Below are positions 23,301 to 33,935 of a stretch of DNA of 64,000 nt, one piece after another. The notes below the pieces were generated by a model. The model did no database searches, was not told the origin of the DNA, and saw only the letters and a program-made list of their open reading frames with translations. The number at the start of each line of letters is the position of its first letter. Position 1 is the stretch's first letter. Position numbers and translations under genes: made by a program. This DNA is from Branchiostoma floridae (Eukaryota; Chordata; Leptocardii; Amphioxiformes; Branchiostomatidae), in the NCBI RefSeq assembly GCF_000003815.2, contig NC_049992.1, forward strand, positions 6,143,918 to 6,207,917. Reading direction: 5' to 3'.

Positions 23301-25004
23301 AAATCTATTCCAGGGAAAAGTTACCTGCATCATTTTTGGTGATTCTCTGACTGAAAAAGCATGAACAAAGAGAAGCTCTAAGACAAAAGTTTAGCTTTCG
23401 ACTTTGAGAAAGAACGGTCTTGCCTTACCTGATTGAATATGTTGGGTCCTACATAGGGGTGGGCATCGAAAATCTACATAGGGGTGGGCATCGAAAATTC
23501 TTATCTTATTCCTAACTTAGTGTAGACAACATAACTGACTGTTAATGTTAAGACTTAGTAAAAATAACTAGCAACTCTCCTCTACTTCACTCTTGTTACC
23601 TGTGAACCGGTAAGTCCGAAAAAGCACGAATGTTCCCGCCGGTATAATCTGTTAATTTTCCAATCGGTTCGAAATCCGGTCTACTGATTTTTCAGGTCTA
23701 TTTTTTCCAGACTGGTCCAATATGAAAACCAGTTTTCTATCGGTACACCGTTCTGGTAACCACCCCTAGTCCTACATGTATATGTATATAGTATATGAAC
23801 AGATGTGGATTACTGTAGTCTTGCCTTACCTGATTGAAAGTTTGTGCCCCTATGACCATGCGAGGATGTCCCCCAGGCATGGCCAGGGCAACAGCAGGCA
23901 TGGCTGGGGAGGGGGCCGCTATCTCCTGCTCAAAGCTAGCATGGACAAAAACAGACATTTGTGAGTCAAGGATTTCCAAACAATTCACACTATATATACA
24001 GCACATGACTGTACTGTAAATCTATAATTTTTTTTATGATATCTTGTAGTTCTGTATCTATATGTAGTTCAGTGGTTGTTGCCATATGTGGTATCCTGTA
24101 CAATTTTTGAGCAATAAATTTTATTCATTCATCCAACGCACTGTAAATGCATTTAAGTTTGTTTGGATTTAATTTCACAGTAGCGGGAAAAAGGATTGTT
24201 CACTGTGATTTGAAGTTTGCGGTAGCATCATACACAGTAGTCTGCCATGGAAAACTGTTTGCAACTTTAAGTTTGATGTAAATTTGTAGCGCAAAAACAG
24301 TGAACATAAAAGCACAGCAAACATTTCTGCATTTACAGTTCCTAGTATAAGGTAGTTCATGGTTTTTAGTATGCATGTGCCATGCGGTGCACTGTGGATA
24401 TATGTCAAAATTGAAGGCCACTGGCAATAACATATTTATAAAAATTAAACATAAGAACCCACTACATGCACACTTAAAACCTTGACATAGATTACTGCTG
24501 AAGGAGAAATGTTTGCAGGGATTCAATTTTGTCATGGGAAGAAAATGGAGTGTTGGTGGTTGATACAGCTGGTAGGTAGGCAGACAAAACAAAATTTTCT
24601 CAGTGGAAACAACACACATGTGATGTGCATGGTCACAACATTGCAGCCACAACATTACTAGTAGCCATTTCTTCAGACAAATGGTTAAAGGTTGTGACAA
24701 CAAAATAAAGTCTCAATGCGTCAATTAAACTTACCACGTGTTTACATCAGATATGTAGAGATTTGATATAAAATTTTCAATTATTTTTTCACCAAAAAAT
24801 CTTGTTGGTGGGGAGGGGGGGCGACAATTACCATGATTATTCCGTTAGTTTGACGCATTATGAAGTACAAGAAACGTTCCCACAAGTAGCAAAACATGTT
24901 CGTTACAAAGTAGACATCGTGATAAGGACTCTAGAGCTTCCTTACCGGCTCATTTCCGCCTCCATTTCTCGGAGCTTCTGCTGGTGGTCCTCTGGAGCCG
25001 CCAT
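17379..25004 (-). CDS. RBM42: RNA-binding protein 42, 8 exons
   Basis: RNA-binding protein with one RRM; in vertebrates linked to hnRNP K and to splicing and translation control. Exons: 25004-24946, 23935-23830, 22930-22816, 22142-21766, 21289-21181, 19545-19384, 18648-18454, 17494-17379; all phases agree, giving 412 residues. The N-terminus has the family signature LREMEAEMSRFEQE. Exons 2-5 encode a Pro/Met/Gly-rich linker. Exon 6 ends in the conserved IRTAAGQLWEDSSLQEW. The RRM starts at residue 310 (DDFRIFCGDLGNEVND), with RNP2 near 314-319 (IFCGDL) and RNP1 near 353-360 (KGYGFVSF), and is followed by RPIKLRKSTWKDR and a basic end. The start ATG lies in AAAATGGCGGC. Exons 6 and 7 have partial tandem copies upstream of them. 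An assembly gap and a piggyBac-like element lie in introns. Identification is secure. Confidence 0.96.
17690..17940. repeat. Dispersed repeat, 'aagaacccacc' family, longest copy
   Basis: Matches 7395-7600 in order ('tttgaggagag', 'aagaacccacc', 'cagtggatcaaa', 'aacctggtgtgttta') and adds a tail ('gggatggacccctactc', 'ttctttaacatgcttgag') shared with 30035-30145 and, in part, 41810-41895. It sits in RBM42 intron 7. Confidence 0.6.
18063..18383. mobile_element. MITE, 'GGCCTAGGAAAAAAATG' family, copy 2
   Basis: Best copy: left end 'aaggcctaggaaaaaaatgt' and right end 'acatttttttctaggcctt' pair over about 20 bases. 321 bp, no coding capacity. It lies in RBM42 intron 7, about 70 bp from the exon 7 donor. 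Confidence 0.82.
18606..19120 (-). repeat. Four tandem units seeded by the RBM42 exon 7 acceptor
   Basis: The junction word (plus strand 'cccaagtcccc.cagaaaattctgaagtc.tctggaagg', degenerate) occurs at the real exon 7 start and again with spacing 147, 145 and 162 bp (junctions near 18644, 18791, 18936, 19098). Each extra unit carries the first about 30 bases of the exon and 110-130 bases of upstream intron. In two of them the acceptor 'ttccag' has become 'cttacag'. They have no donor and would be pseudo-exons if used. Confidence 0.82.
19541..20250 (-). repeat. Exact 130-bp array seeded by RBM42 exon 6
   Basis: 'aggggctgca' begins at 19541 (real acceptor), 19671, 19801, 19931, 20061 and 20191, a period of exactly 130 bp. 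Each unit contains about 75 bases of exon 6 (reading APTVxQxP...EESTSGPDHQKK in gene sense), its acceptor TTGCAG and about 55 bases of intron. The five extra copies lack the donor end of the exon. Units 2-5 are nearly identical to one another and differ from the real exon (D for E, V for A), so the array expanded after it first formed. Confidence 0.92.
20437..21036. mobile_element. piggyBac-like non-autonomous element with TTAA target site
   Basis: The 600-bp segment is flanked by TTAA (20433-20436 and 21037-21040). Its ends are CCCCTAAACTGTCA and, in reverse complement, CCCTTCAACTGCCA. TTAA duplication and CCC- ends are piggyBac hallmarks. Subterminal repeats ('ggatatatctgg' near 20570 and 21010; 'ccgttggggatcggg' near 20749 and 20952) support one unit. 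No transposase. It lies in RBM42 intron 5. Confidence 0.78.
21546..21738. other. 100-base assembly gap inside an inverted repeat
   Basis: N at 21570-21669. The left edge has ATGGCATACACAAGCC and the right edge its exact complement GGCTTGTGTATGCCAT (about 21719-21735), so the gap lies within a hairpin or a transposon with inverted ends, in RBM42 intron 4. A run of exactly 100 N is often a gap of unknown size. Confidence 0.75.
22955..23125. repeat. 23-bp minisatellite in RBM42 intron 3 region
   Basis: Seven copies of 'tatcagaactttcgatcaga', a 23-bp unit with minor changes, directly upstream (gene sense) of the exon 3 acceptor at 22930. Open frames through it are artefacts. Between 23130 and 23830 I see only a short direct repeat ('ataggggtgggcatcgaaaa' at 23452 and 23475). 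Confidence 0.88.
24141..24338. mobile_element. MITE with CTGTAAATG ends, copy 2
   Basis: Ends CTGTAAATGC (24141) and GCATTTACAG (to 24338). Same family as 10463-10671, with a different inside. In RBM42 intron 1. The rest of that intron (24340-24945) holds nothing I recognise. Confidence 0.7.
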
Positions 25005-25320
25005 TTTTGCTTCTTTGTAGCAAGATGCACAGCGCACCCAAACGAAACCGTTTCCCTAACCAAAAATGTACAAACTCTCACCAAAAGAAAACATCATTAA
25101 ATTCAAGTAATAAATTCTGCAAATAATACTTTAAGAAATATTTTAGTTCTATGTAACATTGAGTAATATTTGATATGGAGCTGTTAAGATTATTTTGTTA
25201 TGAACGTGTTGATGCTTTCTTGTGAGGTCATTCCGGGTCAAATCCAACATGGCTGCGCTCATTGTGTAACTGAAAGGTTTTCTTACGGTTTTAGTCCAAA
25301 TACTGGTTTGTTAAGAAAAA
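25005..25320. promoter_or_regulatory. Probable bidirectional promoter, RBM42 / SCO1
   Basis: The two start codons are head-to-head, 316 bp apart. YY1-like motifs mark both sides: AAAATGGCGGC overlaps the RBM42 ATG on the minus strand and CCAACATGGCTGCG lies at 25244-25257 on the plus strand. 'cattccggg' at about 25229 resembles an ETS site. A seven-codon open frame starts at 25249. Motif calls are by eye. Confidence 0.6.
25249..25269 (+). promoter_or_regulatory. Upstream open reading frame before SCO1
   Basis: ATG GCT GCG CTC ATT GTG TAA, a six-residue frame ending 51 bp before the SCO1 start. Its context (ccaacATGG) is good. If the transcript starts upstream of it, it could lower SCO1 translation. 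If transcription starts within the YY1-like motif, it is not in the mRNA. Confidence 0.4.
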
Positions 25321-28300
25321 ATGATGCTGAGATCCGTCGGCAAGTGTTTGCTGAGTGATACGAGATTCCTCTGGTGCAGGAATGACGTTTTTCCGACGCT
25401 ACATCGAGCCGTAACGCGAGCTCCAAACCAGGTAAGTCGTGTGTTGTTATGGCAAACATGGTTTGTTACGCAAGTCAGTGATTCAGCAGAAATGTTTTCG
25501 TTGTGTAAAATATACTCCAACTTGATTTCAAGCACGCAGTTTGCATTTTCCTTGTATGAATAGCTTTCATTTGACGTCTGTGTGATACAACATAATTTGA
25601 TAATTGTGTGATTTGGCCTGTTCAAAAGGAAAATTCAGACTTGATTTCGCACATAGTACTACTAGTAGGTTTGTGCAGTTTGCACTGGTGTACTTTCTGT
25701 TTTTTACATGAATGTCCTATGATGTAGGTCTATTTGGATCGTTATGTAGGAAGGGTACAATTCTGCGTAGAAGTAGAAAAGTACATTCTAAGAAAACTAC
25801 AGTTTTTACAGCGAACGTAAACGACTTCGAACAGCGACGTTGGCGTTCGGTTCGCAGGTGGGGTATTCGAACGCGTTTGGAACGCGTTCGCACAATCAAA
25901 TAAAAGTGAGTTGAGTTCAGGATTCAGAAGTGTCTGGACGCGTCGTCTTTTGTCTCTTGTCTTTCTGTGCTTTCGGCATCTAAAACCCTCTGCAACAACC
26001 TGGTACTTCAGGGGAACATCGATACCATCAACGTTTCCTTACATTTGGCGTTGTCGGCAGGATGTTGCACGTCGTTTCCACCTCGACAAGAGTTCCTTGA
26101 GAGAAAAGCGCCAGCAGCCAAGAGACCAAGGTGGAACAGGGCCAGGAGAATGTTGGAGGCCAGGGAGAGCAGGGGAGCTAGCCCAAAGACAGGAGTTCGG
26201 AGCGGGCCAGGCAATGTTGGGAGACCCAAGAGCGAGGAGGCCGCGGGATCGATGCTGCTGAGCCGAAGAAGAGGCGGGAAGTCGGCAAAGATAGGGACAG
26301 CAGGGCCAAGTTCAAGGGGCACGGGCCGTAAGTGTGCCGGAAGTGTGGAAGAGAGAAAGAATGCCACGTACACTCCGGATGACCGTCTATGTCCAAGTTT
26401 GAGGTCGTCATCATCATGTAAGTTAGGCAGTACACGGGTGATGTGATTTCCGGGGAAACCCAGACTTCGGGGGTTGTACTTCGGTTCTTCAGGGGGTTAC
26501 ATTGCCTGTGATAGATAGGAACTTTGCTAGAAATATCATTGTGTATTGATCTATTGTCGCATTGGTTTTTCAGAAGACCTTGTTGCGGGTTGTAATGTGT
26601 TCCTAGTTAATCTTTTGAATGTAATGCTTTACATTTTGGTCAGACATGTGAAAATGTTATGGACAGTTGTTATGACACAAAGACAGAAGTGTAGTAAACA
26701 GAGGCGTTCAGGTCTTTAGTCAAAGGAGTTCGTAGGTTTAGGACGGTCGGTTGTGTGTACGTGCGTGTTCTGTTCTTTCTCCATGGCTGATCCCTGCATG
26801 GGTCACACCTGGACACGAGAGTGTTGGCGGCAAGGTGTTCATGGCACCCGTTAACCATGTCCAATCAGGCGGGCTGACCCGGACACGTTCCACATCGGGA
26901 CACCTGACGCAGCGTAGCGAGTCGCCGTGAAAGCTTCCCCAGGAAGGCGGTGATCGGGGCTGCAACAGCAGGAGGATTCGGGGAGGACGTCTGTGGCCGT
27001 GCGACAAAGGGGAGGAGGGAGGACAACACGACACGGTAACGGAGAGCGGCGCTCCAGGATCAAGGAGGCTGTGGCGAAACAGAAAGCGACACCCGAGAAA
27101 GGAGAGGTCGTGAGAGAGAGGTGCTGAGAATAGCAGAGGAACAGCGTGGATTTGTGATGAGACGGGAGGACCAGAGAAGACCTGAACTATGGACACTTGA
27201 ACAATCCCATGAACTGACTTAATTAGATATTTGCCATATGAGGAGACCCTTTCAATTAGCAAATTGTAACTTATGATAAACTATCTGTTTTTATATTGTC
27301 AAACTGATGAGGGTTGATTTACGTAGGGCGTTTCACTCGCCGAGGACGGCGAGTATTTAAACTGGGGGTGAGTGTAGGAAGGGTACAATTCTGCGTAGAA
27401 GTAGAAAAGTACATTCTAAGAAAACTACAGTTTTTACAGCGAACGTAAACGACGTCGAACAGCGACGTTGGCGTTCGGTTCGCAGGTGGGGTATTCGAAC
27501 GCGTTTGGAACGCGTTCGCACAATCAAATAAAAGTGAGTTGAGTTCAGGATTCAGAAGTGTCTGGACGCGTCGTCTTTTGTCTCTTGTCTTTCTGTGCTT
27601 TCGGCGTCTAAAACCCTCTGCAACAACCTGGTACTTCAGGGGAACATCGATACCATCAACGTTTCCTTACAGTTATTTATATTGACTGTTACCACTTCTA
27701 CTAGCAACATACACATATACACTCAGCACAAAAAGTTTGGAATATCAACTTCGGTTGATCATATTTATGTTGTTTCTGCATCAATTTCAATATATTATAT
27801 ATCTATAGAAAGCTTGCATGATTTTCTTTCCAATGGCATCAAACTCATTATCATTGTTAACTCATGGAACATACACTAGGCCTGCTAACGTGAGTGGGTC
27901 ACGAAAAAAAAGTGCCCAAATTCCCCTGTTTCTGTTCAAAACTGTATCGTCCGGTTCAACCGTTGTTATGGCCGCGGGTGACAATGATTCAATCAATCCT
28001 TTTATCACCTAACGTTTGGTATACAGAACATCCAAGTTTCTTTCTAGCATATCTGAGTAGAGTGTTTTATGAGTGTAAATTCATGGAACGAGGACTAGGC
28101 CCGCTTACGTACAGGGGGTCCTAAAGATAAAGTGCCAAAATTACCCTACTAAAGTCAATCACCCCATTCTGCTATTTTTCTTCCGTCAGTATTGACTTGT
28201 GAATGAAGGCAAGTTGAATAAACAGGACATGTCAATCAAAGCTACTATTACTCTTTATTCAAGCAAAAAATTTGAACCATGGCAAGAGGTGATCAATCGA

Positions 28301-31300
28301 GTGCTAGCCATAAGCCGTAGGAAGGCTATTCCACCCTAAGACTGTGCTCCAGCATCCAATGGTACTTGCTCTGTGTGGACTGGTGTTGTAATCTTGCAGA
28401 ATGGCATTTGGTCCAATATTGAAGAGGTAGAATGTTGCCACTGGATGGAGGATGTTGTCCCTTTATGTCACCACATTAACTTGCCTGGAATGATGTCGAG
28501 TCTTGTTTACCCCATGGTGGTTTAAATAAAATAATACCGCCCCACACCAAATGCCGAAAGTTACTCTTGCCTTGTCAGTGTGCGGTTCTTCTTGCCGCAT
28601 CCATGCTTTGATTCTGCCATCCAACTATCGAAAGGGCAGATGAACTCTACTCAAGTGTGCTAAAACCTTGTATGTTCCGTATACAAAATGTGAGGTGAAA
28701 AGAGGATTGATTGAACCAGTGACACACGCGCAAATATCAACAGGACGATGCAGTGTTGAACAGAAGTAGGGGAATTTGGGCACTTTTTTTTCGTGACCCA
28801 CTCACATAAGCAGGCCTTGTGCTCGTTTCATGTGTTTACAATCATAATAAGTTTGATACCATAGGAAAGAAAATCACACAAGCTTTCTATTGATATATAA
28901 TACATTGAAATTGATGCATAAATAACGGAAATATGATATACCAAAGTTGATATTCCAAACTTTTTGTGCCGAGTGTACATACATCAAGTGCTGTGTTGTA
29001 GTCAGTGTGTGCCCTTTCAAAGATGATGCCCACTTCTGCACACATTTGATGGCTGTTACAATTATAAGAAAACGAATGTTATATGTTGTAGGTGACGTCC
29101 AGTGGCCTGTGTACATGTGCTGTGAGCAGGAGGCCATCAGCTCTCCTGTCCTCCAGACCATTCCAACAGCTCAGGGGGATGACGTCAAACCCTGTCCCAC
29201 CCTCACGCCCCAAACCTGAGAGGACGGTAAGGAAACTTTGTTTGTTTGCTGCATTGTAGAACCAGTAAACCACCTTAAGGTCTAACTTACAAGTTGTTTG
29301 TACAGTACTAGTAAGTAAAAGCTATGAACGACAGGACTGGAAGGTTTGGTCAAGTCGTGATCGCACTGATATGCACCCCTACTGCTTTTGATTAGTGTGG
29401 TGTGTTCTTTTAGTCTGTAGACCAACCCCTATGAATACTGTGAATGTGAGTGAGTGAGTGTGTGAGTGAGTGAGTGAGTCAGTCAGTGAGTCAGTCAGTC
29501 AGTCAGTCAGTCAGTCACTAAAAGTCAGTCAGTCAATGAGTCAGTCAGTCAAGTAGTCAGTGAGTAAGTGAATTATTAGTTTAACATGTTCGAGGTGTGA
29601 TACTTCTCAAATACAGAACCTCTTGTGAGGATATTCCTAGTCTGAGCTGAAAATTAATTTTCATCACAGTCAAGACAGAACATTTCCCAAAGGCACAACA
29701 TAGAGGTCTGCTTTGTAGAACTCAATCCCAAAACCTTCATCTTGATCATTGATGAACATGATTTCTGCCCGTCCAGACCTCGGTGTGGAAGGCTTTAGTT
29801 GGAGCTGGTGTGATAGGAGCTGCACTGCTGCTGTTCTTCAACTATCTCAAGAGAGAGAAAGAGCTGGGTAAGTGAACATTCTGTTATTCCAGTACCTATA
29901 GAACAGATAGAGTGAATTTCTATTAAAGCTGATGATTTTTGTGTGGCATACCATGAGGTAGGATTTGTTTGTATTGAATACTCTCATGTCATAAAACACC
30001 AGGTCTGCATATACTGACAGATTTGTTTGTACTCCCATAGGGATAGACCCCTACTCTTATCAATTCGTCTGGTGGAGTCTTTAACGTGCTTGAGGTGTAG
30101 CTCTCCTCAAACACAGGACCACCACTTATTGTCCTGTTAAAAATGTCGATACTGTACTATATTTTTTAGGAATATTCTATATACTAGTATATATATTCTA
30201 GGAAAAGTCGCCAAGTTTGGTTGTTTTAGCAAAAGCTGTTTAGGAGAGCTCTATACAACGTCACAGTTGACGCGGGCACTTTTAGCCCCACCCAGTCTGG
30301 ATTGGGTTAAGATATTTGTAATACTTATATTAATTTTGTATCTCTCATCAACCCTAGCACTTGAAAAGGAACGATCCAAGTCTCTGGGAAAGGCTCTTAT
30401 TGGAGGACCGATCTCCATGGTAGATCACCATGGTAACCCCAAGACGGAGAAGGACTACGAAGGACAGTGGTGTCTGCTGTACTTCGGCTTCACACACTGT
30501 CCTGACATCTGTCCTGATGAGCTAGACAAGATGGCTCAGGTGGGTCTTAGTGCTCTCAATTGTTTCAAGCTTTCATTAGAACTAAAGCCAGGGCTTGAAA
30601 TACCACCTGCATATGCAGGTTAGTGCAGGTAAAATTGGAGCTATGCAGGCTTTCCTGATGTCTACCTGTACCTAACCTGCACTGGTCCATGCACTGGGTT
30701 TTATTCATAAATGTCCTATGATATAGGTGTATGTGGTTTGTTATTAGCTGCATTGACTGTTACCGCCTATTAAGTATAAAGAAAAATAGCAAAGGTTCCT
30801 CAACAATTTTAGTATGATCCATACTTTCTTAAGTCCAAGTGTTGCAGGTAAAAGTTGTCTGGTGCAGGTAATTTTCAATGTTACCTGCACTAGTGCTGGT
30901 ATGCAGAAAAAAGTATTTCGAGCCCTGATAGTGCATACTGTACAGTAATTGAAACACCTGTTTTCAGTTCACAGTCTGAACTGTTTGGCCATACTGATTT
31001 GATTATGTGAATCATACATCCTCTGGGTACCCCAAACCTTTAGTGTGTGAAACAAAAAGGAAATATGGTAGCCAAAAAAAATTACAACTACGCAATCTGG
31101 GTTGTCAGGAAGGTTGAATTGAGCCGTCACTATGAAAACTAAGAACATGAAATACATGTAACTATAAAAATTCTAAGAATTACAGTGATGTAAGATGTCT
31201 CAGAATGCAACAAACTCTTTGCCGTTTGCAACCCCAAGTTACCCCATTCAATAGTTTCCTATGTTTAAAGAGTATTTTCTTTGAACAAAAGACTTATTGG

Positions 31301-33445
31301 TTGACAATTTATGTTCTAAAGGTTGTAACGGACATGGCTAACATCAAGCACCTGCCCAACATCACTCCCATCTTCATCTCCATCGACCCAGAGAGAGATG
31401 ATGTCAAGTCTATCGCTGAATATGTCAAAGGTTTGCCCTTTTTACCTTAATGAAAAAGGTTATCTACTTGATGCTGTTTGCCTGTCTATGGTGGCATAAC
31501 TCAAGGAGTCATGGGTGGATCTTTATGACATTTTGTTTACGGGCAGCAGTAAGGAAAACACAGGTCATTTTCAACAATTGGCCTTGTAGCAGCTTTCTTT
31601 GGCATCGCAGTGGAAATTCCAGTTTTGATGTCTAATGTTCAAGACACACTATATTTGTGATTTTTGAGTGGTAGGGACAGCTTTTGAGACAGAGAGTAAG
31701 TGTTGTAGGATTGGACCCCCTAGCAACACTTTTTTTAACTGCAGGGTCAGTTTTGTTAAAGACTTTGGAAGAGATAGAATGATTTCAGAAGGGGTTCATG
31801 GATCGTCCTATACATGTTCCTTACTCTGTAGACGTCTCTTGATAATATTTAGCTGTTGTATTTCTGGTCGAATACTACACCATAAGGTGTAACTGGATAA
31901 TTTGGCCTTTTTGCATCAAAATAGGGAAAACAATTAAATTAAATTGGTACAGTAATAATATGGTAGAAAGGCATATTATAGGTGGAGAGATCACCATAAA
32001 ACTGCAGAAATAAAACCACATGGAACTTTTTAAGGCTTACAGTTCCGTGTTTGCTTTGAAATCAACGTCCATTCACTGCAGACTTTATCGTTTGAATTAG
32101 TCCAATTGGGCAACAAATGATTATGATGTAATCTTTGTCTTAAAATGTTGTTCCTCTTCCCTCCAGAGTTTCACCCGGAACTGATCGGCCTAACAGGTTC
32201 GCTGGAACAGGTGAAACAGGTGTCCAAGAACTTCCGTGTGTACTACAGCCAGGGGCCTGTAGATGATGATGGAGACTACATTGTAAGTATGGCTATCATT
32301 TGTTAATCTCTTTACTAGCAGCATAAGATAGTATCAAAGCTGGCTAAGGAGTACAGCTGGCCAAATGGAGTCATCAACCACTCCAGTAGCCAAACACACT
32401 CATATGCTGCCTTCACTCCTCTGGCAGCTTTTGATACTATCTCAGGCTACCATAGGATCTGCTTGGAGATTAATCGTTTGTAACTGATACATTTGCTGAA
32501 CTGTGATTGGTTAAGCCACCTAGGGGATTTTGCACCTGGTGTATAAAAAAGCAGATCACATTGGATGTACTGTGCTCATTCAAGCTCTGACCATTGAAGT
32601 AGCCATGTACAGAGGGAAACAGTAGTCTGGTGGTGGGCTTGAATAAAAATCTTGGCCAAGAAATTAAGAAATTTTGTAGTCCATATGCTACCTGGCAGGG
32701 CACCAGTTTAGATTTGTGATTGTAGCATATTGTAACAGAATGCCTGTGCTTTGTGCCAAATGGCATTTCATTTATTTGTTTTACCAGAGTTACATCGCTC
32801 AGGCTTCAGCCTGTTTTTCAGGACTCCCTGGACACATATAGAAACAGACACCATACAATACTTGGGAACTACACAGTCACATAACTTAACTTAGGATTAA
32901 GATAACAGTAAAAGTCCTGCCAGCAGTATTACCCTCAGTTACTTCTACACAAGCAACAGGATATGATTTTGGAATTGATGTTCCAGGTAGCATCCACTAG
33001 CTTTCGTCAATGATCTGTTGCAGAGCAGTTTGAAAATCGAGTTGCTTGTGTGACTACTATTTGACTTACTTGACTTAATCCTCTTTGCCCCTTCGGGAGC
33101 ACAGGGCCTCAGTAAGTCGTCTCCACCCCTTCAATCTCCGGCAGTCATATTCGCCACGTGCCATGAGGTGTTTTCTTGCTTTAGGTCTTTCTTTACCCCT
33201 ATCCTCCATGAAAGTCTGGGTCTTCCCCTTCTTGTCTCACCCTGAGGAACTGCTATTTATCATATCTTATTACCTGGATGTCTAACCTTCATTGCTGTGT
33301 GTTTTACATCTTCTAGGTGGACCACACCATCATCATGTACCTCATGAACCCAGACTGGCAGTTCCTCGACTACTACGGCAAGGACAAGAACTCAGACCAG
33401 ATCGTCGCCAGCATAGCGGGGCACATGCGCAAATACAGGAGCTAA
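25321..33445 (+). CDS. SCO1: SCO copper chaperone for cytochrome c oxidase, 7 exons
   Basis: Inner-membrane mitochondrial protein that delivers copper to the CuA site of cytochrome oxidase subunit 2. Exons 25321-25431, 29092-29226, 29777-29867, 30358-30539, 31322-31430, 32167-32282 and 33317-33445 join in phase to 290 residues. Residues 1-80 are Arg/Ser-rich without acidic clusters, as in a mitochondrial presequence. A membrane helix lies at about 87-105 ([16 protein letters not shown]). The thioredoxin-like domain has the copper ligands Cys160 and Cys164 ([14 protein letters not shown]) and His251 (VDHTIIMY). Spacing equals human SCO1 (169, 173, 260) shifted by nine. [11 protein letters not shown] is also typical. 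A second in-frame ATG is the next codon. SCO2 cannot be fully excluded because invertebrates often have a single SCO. Intron 1 (3.7 kb) is mostly transposons. AATAAA at 33930 and 34053. Confidence 0.96.
25745..27671 (+). mobile_element. Non-autonomous LTR retrotransposon (TRIM-like), nearly intact
   Basis: Two 299-bp direct repeats, 25745-26043 and 27373-27671, differ at only about two positions (for example 'acgacttcg' versus 'acgacgtcg'). Each starts TGTAGGAA and ends TTCCTTACA. The element is flanked by the 4-bp repeat GTTA (25741-25744, 27672-27675). Two bases after the left LTR begins TGGCGTTGTCGGCAGGAT, a primer-binding site that fits the 3' end of a serine tRNA with about one mismatch (tRNA sequence from memory). 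A purine-rich 'ctgggggtgag' precedes the right LTR. The 1.33-kb inside is GC-rich with no polymerase or integrase; a short frame with [13 protein letters not shown] near 26327 may be a gag remnant. It lies in SCO1 intron 1, same strand. Confidence 0.92.
27720..28975 (-). mobile_element. Decayed Tc1/mariner transposon with long inverted ends
   Basis: Ends CACTCAGCACAAAAAGTTTG (27720) and CAAACTTTTTGTGCCGAGTG (to 28975) are flanked by TA. The inverted arms run about 230 bp, to 'aagtgcccaaattcccct' and its complement. Inside, the minus strand keeps transposase-like pieces: [35 protein letters not shown], then [11 protein letters not shown], matching the second catalytic-Asp region of Tc1 proteins, broken by stop codons. 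Not active. In SCO1 intron 1, just after the LTR element. Confidence 0.85.
29448..29572. repeat. GTGA / GTCA tetranucleotide microsatellite
   Basis: Runs of 'gagt' shifting to 'cagt' repeats, in SCO1 intron 2. Confidence 0.92.
30035..30145. repeat. Dispersed repeat fragment in SCO1 intron 3
   Basis: 'gggatagacccctactc', 'tctttaacgtgcttgagg' and 'ctctcctcaaacacagg' match the tail of 17690-17940, and 41810-41895 and 29580-29640 more weakly. Confidence 0.6.
30589..30927. mobile_element. hAT-like miniature element
   Basis: Ends CAGGGCTTGAAATA (30589) and TATTTCGAGCCCTG (to 30927) are inverted. The inside is full of 'cctgca' and 'tgcaggt' words. The CAGGG ends are hAT-like, but I do not see a clean 8-bp target duplication ('actaaagc' versus 'atagtgca'). 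In SCO1 intron 4. Confidence 0.65.
33062..33245 (-). mobile_element. Possible non-LTR retrotransposon tail fragment
   Basis: The minus strand reads [14 protein letters not shown]-like residues, and 'gtcgtctccac' with related words recurs at 35830-35935. It looks like a degraded retroelement 3' end. It is immediately before SCO1 exon 7. Low certainty. Confidence 0.35.
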
Positions 33446-33929
33446 CCAAAACCATCAACCATAGCTGTCTCACGAAGTAAATTACTATATGATAGAAATA
33501 GCTCTATAAAAGTAGCATTGTGCAAGTTAAGGACAAGTTGTTGTATAGTTTGCTTTTCACTATTTTGATTAGTTCATGTATCTTTAACTAAATGAAAAGA
33601 AATACTTTAAGAGACCAGCAGGCTACCTCGCTAACCAACTCGCAACCACAGATGACTTTGCTACACGATTAGTTCCCAACGATGGTTTGGAGAAGGTCTG
33701 GAGGTCATTGTCAGGCTTTCTAGAAGATTTTGCATGTCTTGTCTGCCTCAAGTGTCAAGAGTAGCTTCCTCACAGAATGTTTAAGTTTAAAAAATGGATG
33801 AATTCTTGTGCAAGAATCCCAGCAACTGACTTGTGTGTTTCATGGTATAACTGGAGAATAATGTAAAAAAATCTATCAAAGTTTATGTTGATAATTAAGC
33901 TCATGATGTGACAATTTTATAACAATCAG

Positions 33930-33935
33930 AATAAA
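33930..33935 (+). terminator. Polyadenylation signal of SCO1
   Basis: AATAAA 485 bp after the stop codon; a second one is at 34053-34058. Confidence 0.6.

Noticed and set aside
26738-27262. 174-residue minus-strand frame inside the LTR element
   Set aside because: GC-rich low-complexity composition, opposite to the element's sense, no gag or pol similarity.
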